This document shows positions 23,423 through 35,061 of a stretch of 64,000 nucleotides of DNA, one piece after another. The stretch is from NCBI GenBank assembly GCA_964036045.1, contig OZ038382.1, forward strand, positions 100,814,357 to 100,878,356, written 5' to 3'. This DNA is from Eutreptiella sp. 'Long Island Sound 2002'. Lineage: Eukaryota > Euglenozoa > Euglenophyceae > Eutreptiales > Eutreptiaceae. Below the pieces are notes generated by a model. It saw only the letters and a program-made list of their open reading frames with translations, was not told the DNA's origin and searched no databases. The number at the start of each line of letters is the position of its first letter. The first letter of the stretch is position 1. A program made the position numbers and the translations under genes.

Positions 23423-25156
23423 GTGCGCTGCAGCCCACTGCTGGGACGATCACTACGACGTCCTCCCTGCCATCTGACACCTACTGGCAGCCAGGGCCCC
23501 GCGCCCGCAAGCCCACCAGCAACCCACAAAACCGCAGGAGCCCGACCACCCCATACCACCACGCTCCATATCCCCCGCGTCCACCGCAGACCAGAACGCG
23601 GAACACCAGCGAGAGGAGCCAGACCCCGACCGCGCCGCCACGCCCCCACGGCCCCCCCCTCCCCAAAGAACATTTACGCCACACTGGCCAGCACCCTAGC
23701 CTTCACGGACGCCGAGCAGTACTACCAGTCCATCCAACGAGACCTCCCTGAGGACCACGCGACCCTCCAGGGGTGGAAGCAGGAGAAAAGGAACGACAAC
23801 GAGTGGGGCACGGAGGAAGACTTTCTCTGGAAAGACACCTGGAAAGGCACCAAGGACGCCTTCCTGGAAGCAGCAGCCGAATCCTACCCCCGCCCGCCCT
23901 GGGACACTAGGCACGGCCTTCACGCCCTCCTAGCGTTCCACAGCTGGAAGCACCGCCACACCATCACCCTCCGACCCCTCAACCACAATCCACACCGATG
24001 GACACCTGAAGACAACGCCAGCACCGCCATCACCGTACAGCAAAGCCCTGAGAACCCGGAAGAGTACCACATCACCTGGACTGATCTGGCACCCAAGCCC
24101 CCCGCTTCCCCCACCCTCCCAGATGTCTTCGCCACCATCAGCGCACAACTGCAAGAGGCGAAACCCCCACAACAACCGGACGAAGAGATGCCCCAGGCAC
24201 CATCAGCACCAACCACACAAGAAAACTCCCGCACAGAGCCCCTCACCTACCCCATCACCACAATGGAGCTCCCCCGAAAGCACCGCACCACCCCGGACCG
24301 CAACGGGTTTCGAGACCTGCCACGGGAATGGGCGGTCCACAACGGCACATTCCGATGGGTTGAAATCACACCGGGGCTCCAGGCCATCAGCCTCCACTCG
24401 ATCACCGAGCCCACCACCACCTGGGCACTACCGACGGGCCGCCACCACCTCCTCCTCACCATCGAAGGGGATGCCACAATCACACCAACGGAGGAAGACC
24501 CCGTAACAGCAGCCCCCGCCCACGCCGTCCACATACCCCCGCAAGCATCGTCGGCACCTATGGCGGTACATCCAGGCCCCACCCCATGGCAAGCCATCGT
24601 CATCACCTACCCCACCTCCAACAACCACACACACACCTGGCAGCAACGGTGGGAGGACATCCGAGGGGACCTCCTCCAAGAACACCTAGGGCTCACGCGC
24701 ACCCACCACACCCTACACCCGATACGAGGAGTAGGCCAAGCATTACACGGCATACACACCCCGGGATTATGGGTGTACGCCACACCCAAAAACCCACAAA
24801 CAGTGGAGGCCATCAAGACCGCCCTATCCATCCAGCAAGCCCAGAACCAGACCCCGCACCGCAATACCCAACGAGGCTACAGGATTTTGTGGGCATACCA
24901 AGACCACGACACCCTCACCCCCCAACCAGGCCCCCCCCCTCTAGACACCAACACAACCGCCCTCCTCGAAGCCGCAGCAGCGGCAGCCACACAGGTAGGG
25001 GCCCCGGAAACCTGGGGCGCACAATGCCTGGTTGAATCCAAATTGGCGCCCCACGCGAAGGCCCAAGAAAAGCCCCCAACACCGAAGCCGCTCCACCCCC
25101 TACTCAAGCTGGACGCGACGGAACACACCGTCCAGGACGAATGGGCGACCCGCTAA
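23423..25156 (+). CDS. Long ORF of the LINE-like element, copy 1 (ORF1-like, function unknown)
   Basis: 577 codons. The listed start is not a strong choice, and a natural protein may begin near 23660 after the Pro/Arg-rich leader, which follows a nine-C tract at 23397-23405. From about residue 83 it is well-behaved protein: an acidic helical segment with DAEQYYQSIQRDLPEDH, a LLAFHSWKHRHTITLRPL segment, and a beta-rich middle with GRHHLLLTIEGDATIT that looks barrel-like. An Ala-rich helix comes near the end. The frame ends at TAA and remains open beyond it, from about 25157, for another 100 or so codons. I do not recognise a family. Its place upstream of the endonuclease fits a LINE ORF1 or an N-terminal polyprotein segment. 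Confidence 0.5.
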   Translation: MRCSPLLGRSLRRPPCHLTPTGSQGPAPASPPATHKTAGARPPHTTTLHIPRVHRRPERGTPARGARPRPRRHAPTAPPSPKNIYATLASTLAFTDAEQYYQSIQRDLPEDHATLQGWKQEKRNDNEWGTEEDFLWKDTWKGTKDAFLEAAAESYPRPPWDTRHGLHALLAFHSWKHRHTITLRPLNHNPHRWTPEDNASTAITVQQSPENPEEYHITWTDLAPKPPASPTLPDVFATISAQLQEAKPPQQPDEEMPQAPSAPTTQENSRTEPLTYPITTMELPRKHRTTPDRNGFRDLPREWAVHNGTFRWVEITPGLQAISLHSITEPTTTWALPTGRHHLLLTIEGDATITPTEEDPVTAAPAHAVHIPPQASSAPMAVHPGPTPWQAIVITYPTSNNHTHTWQQRWEDIRGDLLQEHLGLTRTHHTLHPIRGVGQALHGIHTPGLWVYATPKNPQTVEAIKTALSIQQAQNQTPHRNTQRGYRILWAYQDHDTLTPQPGPPPLDTNTTALLEAAAAAATQVGAPETWGAQCLVESKLAPHAKAQEKPPTPKPLHPLLKLDATEHTVQDEWATR

Positions 25157-25550
25157 ATCATCCCCCCTACCACCATCCGCAAGAACGACGCCGCCAAGAT
25201 CAACGTCACCCGCCACCTCCGCCACACCACACAGGTGTATGAGCTGACAGCCCCCAACGTCCTCGTCACCCGTCGCCGACACGACGAGCGATACACCATG
25301 AAGGCAGAAGGGGCCGCCGCGGCCACCCTTTACACATGGGCAACATGGGGGGACCTCCCACACCCCACCCTCCACCACGCCCCCTCGTGGCCCACCCCCT
25401 TCCACACAGCAGACCGCCCCAACAAGAAGCCCAAACACACAGGTATGCACAAACGCGCCCAGGAAGCCCCGCACCGACACGATACGACACGTCGCCCACC
25501 CTTTTGTACACCGCTCCGCAACACCCCCCCCCCGCTTCCCCCGACAAGTT

Positions 25551-27274
25551 GTGCGCTGCAGCCCACTGCTGGGACGATCACTACGACGGCCTCCCTGCCA
25601 TCCGACACCTACTGGCAGCCAGGGCCCCGCGCCCACAAGCCCACCAGCAACCCACAAAACCGCAGGAGCCCGACCACCCCATGCGACCACGCTCCATATC
25701 CCCCGCGTCCACCGCAGACCAGAACGCGGAACACCAGCGAGAGGAGCCAGACCCCGACCGCGCCGCCACGCCCCCACTGCCCCCCCCTCCCCAAAGAACA
25801 TTTACGTTACACTGGCCAGCACCCTAGCCCCCACGGACGCCGAGCAGTACTACCAGTCCATCCAACGAGACCTCCCTGAGGACCACGCGACCATCCAGGG
25901 GTGGAAGCAGGAGAAAAGGAACGACAACAAGTGGGGCACGGAGGAAGACTTTCTCTGGGAAGACACCTGGAAAGGCACCAAGGACGCCTTCCTGGAAGCA
26001 GCAGCCGAAGCCTACCCCCGCCCGCCCCGGGACACTAGGCACGGCCTTCACGCCCTCCTAGCGTTCCACAGCTGGAAGCACCGCCACACCATCACCCTCC
26101 GACCCCTCAACCACAATCCACACCGATGGACACCTGAAGAGCACCGCCATCACCGTACAGCAAAGCCCTGAGAACCCGGAAGAGTACCACATCACCTGGA
26201 ACGATCTGGCACCCCAGCCCCCCGCCTCCCCCACCCTCCCAGATGTCTTCGCCACCATCAGCGCAGAACTGCAAGAGGCGAAAGCCCCACAAAAACCGGA
26301 CGAGGAGATGCCCCAGGCACCATCAGCACCAACCACACAAGAAAACTCCCGCACAGAGCCCCTCACCTACCCCATCACCACAATGGAGCTCCCCCGAAAG
26401 CACCGCACCACCCCGGACCGCAACGGGTTTCGAGACCTGCGACGGGATTGGGCGGTCCACAACGGCACATTCCGATGGGTTGAAATCACACCGGGGCTCC
26501 AGGCCATCAGCCTCCACTCGATCACCGAGCCCACCACCACCTGGGCACTACCGACGGGCCGCCACCACCTCCTCCTCACCATCGAAGGGGATGCCACAAT
26601 CACACCAACGGAGGAGGACCCCGTAACAGCAGCTCCGCCCACGCCGTCCACATACCCCCGCAAGCATCGTCGGCAAGGATGGCGGTACATCCAGGCCCCA
26701 CCCCATGGCAAGCCATCGTCATCACCTACCCCACCTCCAACGACCACACACACACCTGGCAGCAACGGTGGGAGGACATCCGGGGGGACCTCGTCCAAGA
26801 ACACCTAGGGCTTACGCGCACCCACCACACGCTACACCCGATACGAGGAGTAGACCAAGCATTACACGGCATACACACCCCGGGATTATGGGCGTACGCC
26901 ACACCCATAAACCCACAAACAGTGGAGGCCATCAAGACCGCCCTATCCATCCAGCAGGCCCAGACCCAGACCCCGCACCGCAATACCCAACGAGGCTACA
27001 CCATTTGGTGAGCATACCAAGACCTAGACACCCTCACCCCCCAACCAGCCCCCCCCCCTCTGGACACCAACACAACCGTCCTCCTCGAAGCTGCAGCAGC
27101 GGCAGCCACACAGGTAGGGGCCCCGGAAACCTGGGGCGCACAATGCCTGGTTGAATCCAAAGTGGCGCCCCACGCGAAGGCCCAAGAAAAGCCCCCAACA
27201 CCGAAGCCGCTCCACCCCCTACTCAAGCTGGACGCGACGGAACACACCGTCCAGGACGAATGGGCGACCCACTA
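25551..27274 (+). pseudogene. Copy 2 of the long ORF, frameshifted
   Basis: The product of the tandem duplication, matching 23423-25156. The frame is open at 25551-26171, then shifts after a short deletion relative to copy 1 near 26140. It resumes at 26308-26808 and shifts again near 26640. A TGA near 27009 and a TAA at 27272-27274 follow. It is clearly a degraded paralogue. Confidence 0.7.
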
Positions 27275-27454
27275 AATCATCCCCCCTACCACCATCCGCA
27301 AGAACGACGCCGCCAAGATCAACGTCACCCGCCATCTCCCCCACACCACACAGGTGTATGAGCTGACGGCCCCCAACGTCCTCGTCACCCGTCGCCGACA
27401 CGACGAGCGATACACCATGAAGGCATAAGGGGCCGCCACGGCCACCCTGTACAC

Positions 27455-29269
27455 ATGGGCAACATGGGGGGACCTCCCACACCCCACCCTCCACCACGCC
27501 CCCTCGTGGCCCACCCCCTTCCACACAGCAGACCGCCCCAACAAGAAGCCCAAACACACAGGTATGCACAAACGCGCCCAGGAAGCCCAGCACCGACACG
27601 ATGCGAGGCGCAAGGCCCGCACCCTCCACGACGACCACACCATCCCCCGCATCAGCGCCCCCCCCCCCCCGCCATAGTGTCAGATGCCACCCACCACCGC
27701 ACCATCACAGGCATCATCACGAACTGCCTGAACCCAGCGGCGTCGCGGGCAGACGCCGTGTGGATCAGCGAAGGGCGCTCCCACACACGTGCGGTGGCGC
27801 GCCTCCACAACATCCAACCCCAAACGTTCCAGCGCGTCGTCGGACCCTTCGCCATACACGTCACCCCGTACGGCATCGACCACCCCCGGTGTGAGCACCA
27901 TGACCCGCCTTGCTCCACCCCATGCACCTCGCCCCTGCGCCAACCGCTGCCGGCCCCCACCATCACGGGCAACATGTACCTGGGCACCGTACCGGGAGAC
28001 CCGGGCATATACATCCTGCCCAACAGGTCCAGGGAACACGCCATCCCCCTCCACGGAGTAGAATCCCTCGCCCTGGGACCACCCCCACCAAAACACCAAC
28101 AACAGCACATCCCGGGGGACAAACGGACGCAGGCGCCGGACGGGGGAAAGAGGGCCCGTCAACGCGCCATAGCCCACATCATCGTCCGACCTGCAGCCCA
28201 CCTACCAAAAGACTTCGACACGGAGCGCCACATCGTCCTGGAAGGGCAGGCCCACCACATCATCACCGCCGCCCTATACACCCTCGCCGCCCATGAACGC
28301 CACTGGGACCCCACAACCATCTCAGCGATGCCCCCACCACCGCAGGGCTCCAAAGATCCCGTCACCCCCTTCCACATCGATCAACTCCTAAGCCACAGGG
28401 CCACCCCACACCTCCCCCCCTTCCAGGATGGAACTGACCATCGCATCGTGGGACACCCTGGACACGCCTCCCCATCAACCTGCCATCCACCGGACGCCCA
28501 ATGGTAGGTCCTCCACTGGGCACACGGAGTCCTCATGGCGGCCCAGGCTTATACCCCGGAAAGACAACCGGAAGACCCCCCACGGGGCCGGCAGCGACTC
28601 CTCCAGGCCACCACCCTCACAGGCCGCAGAGGCGCCCCGGGGGAAGCCCTCCACACAGCACTCTACTGGGCTCAAGGCTCCCCCAACAGCCCAGACACAC
28701 CGGAACCCACGGAGGCCTGGGTGATGCAGGCCAAGGCAATGAGGAACTACCACCTTCACCACCCCTTCGACGACAGCCCGGCCGCACTGCCATGGCCATC
28801 CGATCCCCCGGAGAACGTGCGCAAGCTCGCCGGTCTCATGCGCAGCCACGCGAAAGCGAACATGCAAACGCCGGCAGAACCCCCACTAAGGGATCCGGGC
28901 CAGCAAGCAACGCACCCCCTCTTCAAACCCCACGCCCCCCCAGCCCCGCCACCTCCAGTCCCACCCAAGCGAGCGAGACAAAAAAGGGGCGCACCCGCCC
29001 CCAACCAAGCCGGAAAAGCAGCGACCTTCCGACCCCCTGCACCCCACCCGACCCACCCAGCAAACCCAGACCAAGCATCCTCGTCATCCTCACTCCCATC
29101 ATTACCACCACCCCACCCGGACCAGGCATCCTCATCATCCTCCCTCCCGCCACCAGCACCGCCCCCGCCCCAGGCGTACCCAGGATTCGAAAAGGGCGCG
29201 AAGGTCCAGCAGCCCTTTCGCAACGACCACACGGGCGACTGGATCTGGTGTGAGGGCACAATCAAGTAA
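27455..29269 (+). pseudogene. Second long ORF of the LINE-like element, one in-frame TAG
   Basis: One frame of about 605 codons, interrupted by TAG at 28505-28507 (28535-29269 is open to the end). The N-terminus overlaps the tail of the tandem duplication and is Pro-rich, and a 13-C tract lies at 27658-27670. From about 27680 the protein looks structured, without a recognised fold, and it ends in a Pro/Ser-rich linker. The last 30 residues (FEKGAKVQ, then GDWIWCEGTIK) look like the start of an SH3- or Tudor-like barrel that is cut short. It lies directly upstream of the endonuclease. Confidence 0.45.
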
Positions 29270-29568
29270 CGCCTCCACCCCAAATGGAGCTAGACAAAGG
29301 CAGGAGCGCCCCGGACAAGCCAGGAGGCCACACCCTGGAGCACACCAGGGCCCACCACATCCGGCTCCGCACCGACGAGAACAAGGCCCACAGAGGCACC
29401 AAATACACTGGCGATCTCCCCCCAGAGTGGAGCCAAGGCCTCCCCCCGCCACGCGTACCCAAGCGCCCACCAATCGGCAAAAAGTCCTCGAGCCCCAGTC
29501 CCCCTCCCTGACGGGGCAAGGGCCGAGGGCACAAGCCTCCACAGCCCCGGGCCACCCCCACCGAGGCC

Positions 29569-30492
29569 ACCGTAAACCTCCTCGACCTCAACCCCCCGGC
29601 CGTCACATACTCCAAGGACGCCACAACCGCCCTGCAGGAGCTCCCAATGGCACAGGGGCCGGGGTGGGTTCCCCACCTCCTCGCCTTCCAGGAACAAGGC
29701 CTACAACGCGACGACCCCCCACAAACCACCCCCATATATACCCCGGACCGGAGAGCCTACAAATGCTACCGACACAAGGGGACCCCCCTGTACGCCCGAA
29801 CCGGCATCCACGTCCACCTCGTCCATCACCTCAGCATCCCAGGGAGGCTAGTCGTCTATGAGGTCGTCGGGGACGGATGGCAACTCAGCATCATCAATGC
29901 CCACGTCCCCTTTGGCGACGCCACGGAACCACTCCTCCAAGCCCTGGCCGAGGCATACCGCCAGATGGCCATGCTCGCCCCCACAGTCATCATCGGCGAC
30001 ATGAACGCCGCCCCCACCCCGGCAGACAGAGGGGGACAGGCCACACCCCAGGACCATGCAGTCCGCGACACCATCAAAATGCTGGGGCTCGCGGACCTGA
30101 CGGCCAACCTCGAAGGCCAACGATCCCACTTCCCCGACCAAACAGATGCCGCGCCATCCCGCATCGACGTATGCTATGGCGACCCCACCACCATCATCCG
30201 GGCGGTGGCCCGATATGGACCCCTCACGCTGGGACCCAGAGGCCATAACCCCCTGCACATCCGCCTCACCATCCCCAACCTTCCCCCCAGCCCCCCAGAG
30301 GATGCGGACCAAGGCCTACAACCCCCCCTGAAGATGCCCCCACTGCATGACAAGGATGCCTGGTCCCAATATCACAGGGCCATGGACCGCGCCCGGCGCA
30401 TCCAACCAGACCCCACCGACCTACTCACGGCCATGCACACAGCCGCCGTCGCCTGCGGGTTTCAGCAACACCCCGACACTGACGACGACTGA
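29569..30492 (+). pseudogene. APE-type endonuclease domain of the LINE-like element
   Basis: The frame runs from about 29569 (it is open from 29512) to TGA 30490-30492. Motifs in order are a TVNLLDLN start, LLAFQEQGL with the catalytic Glu, a WQLSIINAHVPFG strand, VIIGDMNAAP (GDxN), SRIDVCYG (SxID) and PRGHNPLHIRL in place of the SDHxP motif. These are the signatures of apurinic-like endonucleases of non-LTR retrotransposons, which nick target DNA to prime reverse transcription. The Asp of SDH reads Gly here. The RT lies downstream in the same frame after two stops (30490 and about 30577), so EN-RT was probably one protein. Confidence 0.8.
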
Positions 30493-30579
30493 CCATCCAC
30501 GGCCCTAGGAAACATGATCCATGACCTCTGGCATGCGAAGCAACAACTGGGGACCCTCCTCCACACCGACACCCCCTAA

Positions 30580-32652
30580 ACCCGCAACCAGATACACCAC
30601 TGCAGGAGGCAGATAGCCCACATCAGGGCAGACCTGCAGGGGTGGCACATCCACAGGCAACAGCGCGTTGCCCAGGAACAGGAGCGGTATGCGCAACATG
30701 AACTCCCCTACAAGGCCATCCGCCACCTCAACGACGCCATGACCGACACCGGCCACCGCACCATCACCACGGTCCGGCATAAGGACGGCACCCTCACCAA
30801 CGACCCAGCCACAGTGCTCCGAGCCATCCAAGAGACCTTCCTCCGGCAACACACGCCCAACCAAGACACACTGGACACGGACACCCAGGCCAAAATCGAC
30901 CACCTTTCTTCGGTCTTCAACCACGCCCAGAGGGGGCAACTGGAAAAGCGCCCCTTCACCATCCACGAAGTCCGGAAGGCCATCCACAGTCTCCCGCAAC
31001 ACAGAACCCCAGGCTACGACCTCCCTGCAGAGGCATACTACCACCTCCCCGCCCACCTCCTCCGCATCCTCGCCCACCGCCTCTGGGACATGGTCACGCG
31101 GCAGACCCCCCTGCAACCAGACTGGGCAAACGTTGTCCGCCCCCTCCACAAAAAAGGGGACTGGGCAAACCCGGCCAACTGGCGCCCCATAGTCTGTGCA
31201 GTCACGGAGGTCAAAATCGTCTGGACTATCCTCCTACGCCGCATCCGCCCCCTCCTGGACCCCCACATACCAGCCAGTCTCTGGGGGTCCATCCCAGGCC
31301 GGTCCCCACACGAGGCCATCTTCCTCCAGGACACCATCGCCGACATGGACCCGGTAGACCTCATCATCGCCTCCCTCGACGTCAAAGAAGCTTTTCCGAA
31401 CACCCCCTGGCTCCTTCTAGAAGCGGTGTGGAAACGCCTAGGCCTCCCCTTCTACAATTTCGCCTCCGGCTACATCTGCACCCGCAAATACACGGTCCGC
31501 ACTCGACCAGGCCTCACCCCTCTCCTGGAGCCAGGCAGCGGGGTCCCCCAAGGAGAAGCAGAAGGCCCCTTCCTGTACCTTCTCGTGACGATCCCCCTCG
31601 CCCTCGCAATCGAGCAAGATTACCGGGCCTACGCACCCTACCCCCTCCTCTCCCCCCTGGTGGGCTTTGCAGACGACACCAGCCTGACAGTCACACACAC
31701 CCCACAGGAACCCCATGCCTCGGACCCCGGGCCAACGGTCACCCAACAGGCCAATGACTTACTGGACATGACTATCCCCTACCGCACCCACAAAAACCTC
31801 ATCGTCCACCCCACAAAATCAGTGGCCATGATCAAGGGGTCTTCCACAGCCCCCACCGTAGGGCCAAAAGGGCCCCCGATGCAAGTCGTGACGACGAGCA
31901 CCCACCTGGGGGTAGTCCAGGCCGCCAACCCTGAGGACGCCACCCTCCCTCCCAAGTTGCAATCACACTCCGCCCATCTCCCCAGATATGCGTCCCCGAC
32001 CACCAAGGCCCTCTCCCTGTCCCACCAGAGCCTGGCGTACTACCTCACCGTGGTCTTGAACGCCTCCATAGGCATCCAAGCACTCCACCTGACACACTCC
32101 ACAGCCGTCCTCCAGCCGGCCACACGCGCCGCGACCAAAGCATGGGCAGCACACGGGGGCTGGCCCACCTCCGTACCCATCCGCGCCATCCGAGCGGCAT
32201 GGCCCCACAATGAGGATGCCATAGGGGTTGAGGTGAAAGCGGCCTACACCAGACACACTGCCCTCCTCCTTCACCGCATGACCAACAACCACTCACAGGA
32301 GGTCCGCGAGGTCACCACAATCCGCCTCCAAGCCGCACAACAGGCCCGCAACACCTGCCCGCGCTGGGTACTCCACCAGATGGGCATGCCCACCGACATG
32401 AACACGCGCCTGTGGAACCACCTGCAGCTTCTCCTCCCATCCCATCACTACGCCATACTCACCAACCACACAGGCCCAGAGAAAGGGCCTCTAGCGGTCC
32501 TCTGCGGCGACCTCCACCATCACCCCAAGGGCACCATCCACACTTTAGACCTTGTTGGGGCCTCCATCACCGTAGTATATGTCACCCTCCCCGGAATGCG
32601 GGTCCTGCACCACAGCGGGGCACACCACAGCCCCTTTCTACAGCTTCCTTAA
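30580..32652 (+). CDS. Reverse transcriptase of the LINE-like element
   Basis: In frame with the endonuclease; the longest open part, 30739-32652, has 637 residues. A basic helical segment is followed by canonical non-LTR RT blocks: KKGDWANPANWRPIV, IIASLDVKEAFPNTPW (first catalytic Asp), GVPQGEAEGPFLYLL, and GFADDTSL with FADD at 31666-31677. After the fingers/palm comes a long Ala/His/Thr-rich region. The enzyme would prime on nicked target DNA. Long uninterrupted RT suggests relative youth, but the frame changes near 32650-32820 before RNase H. Confidence 0.85.
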   Translation, partial: TRNQIHHCRRQIAHIRADLQGWHIHRQQRVAQEQERYAQHELPYKAIRHLNDAMTDTGHRTITTVRHKDGTLTNDPATVLRAIQETFLRQHTPNQDTLDTDTQAKIDHLSSVFNHAQRGQLEKRPFTIHEVRKAIHSLPQHRTPGYDLPAEAYYHLPAHLLRILAHRLWDMVTRQTPLQPDWANVVRPLHKKGDWANPANWRPIVCAVTEVKIVWTILLRRIRPLLDPHIPASLWGSIPGRSPHEAIFLQDTIADMDPVDLIIASLDVKEAFPNTPWLLLEAVWKRLGLPFYNFASGYICTRKYTVRTRPGLTPLLEPGSGVPQGEAEGPFLYLLVTIPLALAIEQDYRAYAPYPLLSPLVGFADDTSLTVTHTPQEPHASDPGPTVTQQANDLLDMTIPYRTHKNLIVHPTKSVAMIKGSSTAPTVGPKGPPMQVVTTSTHLGVVQAANPEDATLPPKLQSHSAHLPRYASPTTKALSLSHQSLAYYLTVVLNASIGIQALHLTHSTAVLQPATRAATKAWAAHGGWPTSVPIRAIRAAWPHNEDAIGVEVKAAYTRHTALLLHRMTNNHSQEVREVTTIRLQAAQQARNTCPRWVLHQMGMPTDMNTRLWNHLQLLLPSHHYAILTNHTGPEKGPLAVLCGDLHHHPKGTIHTLDLVGASITVVYVTLPGMRVLHHSGAHHSPFLQLP

Positions 32653-34846
32653 TGGCCTCAATACCGCCTCTTCCACCAGTACCTCACGCAGGCGGCACGA
32701 GCAGCGGGGCACACTCTGCCAGGAAGCAAAGACATGCGAGCAGCCTACCGGAATTTCAAAAAGCAACATCCCAGCGACACTGCCCTACGCACCCACCGGC
32801 TCAAAACACGAACCCGTCCCCCCGATGATGGGCCGGGTCCCCCCACTAACCCTACTACTGGCCCGGAATGAAGCCAAACCCACGCAGACCACCGTCATCC
32901 ACCACGGGGCTAAATGGCGCATACCGAAACACCACATGACCGACCGAGACCTACCACGGGTCCCCCATGACTCCCAGAGCATACCACGCACATGTTGGGC
33001 CTGTGATCCCGAGACACCAACCACACCATGGCCCGTACTACACCTCATAGCACGCCACCACACCCACCCCACAACCCACCTACCACCACAGGCCTACACA
33101 TGAATAGCCCCATGGTTCCACCGCACCGACACCAATCCCATGGTAGTGTGGAACCCCGACCACGCGCCTGAATGGCTCTTCACCACTACACCCACCTGGC
33201 CCCGCCTTGACCCGGCAGGGGTCGCCATCCGTTACAGCATGTACGAACCAAGCAGAACAGGCAAGCACGAGCACCCCTACCATCCGCTCCACGACTCCTG
33301 CCACACACCGGAGCACCAAACGCAAACCCTCACATGCCACAACCTAAACCCAGACACAGCCTACATCCTCCACCACATCTACTCCTACCTCACACAAGGA
33401 CAGCCGGAGCAGGGACTCATAGCCATGTCCCCCCAAGCGAAACACATCATCCCCAAAGGAATAGGGGTGTACGCCACCCCGAACCTGCAGCCCACAACCC
33501 CAGTAGCCCACCTCACCACGGGCCTCGCCATATACGCCTACCTGCCTATGAACCCATGCCGCCTCCCACAACCGCCACCGGCGGACCGGCTCTTCTTCAC
33601 CGACGCCTCAGGCGAATCAGCCCGCACGCCCATCGGCGGGGCGGCCCACCTGCAGCTAACCCACACCGGGGGACACTACCACATGGACCACCAAAAGGGC
33701 CACACCACCTACGGGGCCTCCTCCCACGGGGAGCTAGGGGCCATGGCCGACGCCATCGCCGAGATCGGGGCCCACCTACCCGCCCACCTCCCCCACACCG
33801 TCCGGGTCTGGTTCGTCGTAGATGCCACTGTCGACACACACCTGCTCCTCCGGATAGCAAGGCAACCACTTCACAAAGCCACCGCGACGAGCCTGGGCAC
33901 CCAGGCACGGCTGCTCTGGAAAGCCCTTCGCACCCTCCCCCCCTACGTCCAACTCCACATCGTGAAACAAGAGTCCCACAGACACCAATACGGAAATGGT
34001 AAGGTCAACAACCAGGCAGTACACCAGCGCACAATGCACCTACCAACCCTCCAGATCCCTGATCTCGGCCGAAACCACACACACCTCCAACAAATACCCC
34101 CCGTACCCGAGCCCCATCAGGACCCGGACTGGGTACCAGATGACGCCCCCTATTCCTCCCACGACAGAGCATACCACTACCCTAACCCCATCCAACATCT
34201 CGCCGGCGTGCCCGGCGACGCAGACAGCCGGGCGCACATCCACGAGCTCCAGGACAGACTGCAAATCCCCCTCTACCACTCAGCACTGCGCCCAGCGAAT
34301 GTCCCAGCCCACTCCCAAAAACGACGCATCCAGCTCCTCAGGGAGCAGCTACCATTCCTCACCAGGGTCACCAGATGGCTCGCCCGCAAGCACATCCACG
34401 TCCCCGAAGAACACACCTGTTGCCCGTGCGAGCACACCACCCCGGAGGACTGGGAACACTTCAAGAAACGCCCCCTCCATACAGGCAGGGACACGCTAGT
34501 GGGCTGGTCCCCGGCGGGAACTCTACGACAACACGAAGGATGGCCAACCTACAGCCACGCACACCAGGCCACCGAACACCTCTTCCGGGATCCCCTGGTC
34601 AAAGAAGCCACCATGAGAGGGGCGGTGACACAGGCCCTGCACCGACACCTCACCAAACACACAGAAAGCCCCATGGAGGCAGCAGCGCACTTCCAGCTAG
34701 AGGCAGTCCGCAGAGCAGCGGCCCGAATGGTACACCGCAAACACCTCCTGTTAACATACGCGAAGCAACTCACCGACCCCACCGCCAGGAAACACATGCA
34801 GTGTCTCAACCATTACCATGCCGTGCATGACCCAGACGTCCACTAA
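32653..34846 (+). pseudogene. RT C-terminal region and RNase H of the LINE-like element
   Basis: After a frame change the second frame is open at 32579-33103, then at 33140-34846 (568 residues) beyond a TGA at 33101-33103. A CWACDPE segment lies upstream. RNase H signatures are LFFTDASGES (Asp at 33602-33604), SHGELGAM (Glu), FVVDATVD (Asp) and GNGKVNNQAVH (final acidic/Asn region). Near the C-terminus a CCPC...H cluster, about 34428-34460, resembles the Cys/His motif that ends many LINE polyproteins. RNase H would remove template RNA. Confidence 0.75.
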
Positions 34847-35061
34847 CCCACCCCGCGCCCCGCACGCGCCCCCCATCACCATCCGCAGGCCTCCAAGACA
34901 CCACCACAGCGCCTCGAAGCCCATCTCTCACCCAAGAAGGCACCCAGCACCGCCCAGCCCAGCCGAGCCCAACCAGGGCCAACCATACGTCGACGTAGAC
35001 GCGCAAGACCCGGCACCCATCCAGCCCACCCCCTCCGGACCCGGGGCACCCCCCCCTCACA

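Larger units (their letters stand above)
23364..27604 (+). repeat. 2.1-kb tandem duplication
   Basis: Copy 1 is about 23364-25489 and copy 2 about 25490-27604, an offset of 2127 falling to about 2119 because of small deletions in copy 2. Identity is high, with long runs without change. The duplicated unit holds the 577-residue ORF and the short ORF after it. Copy 1 stays open; copy 2 is frameshifted. Confidence 0.85.
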
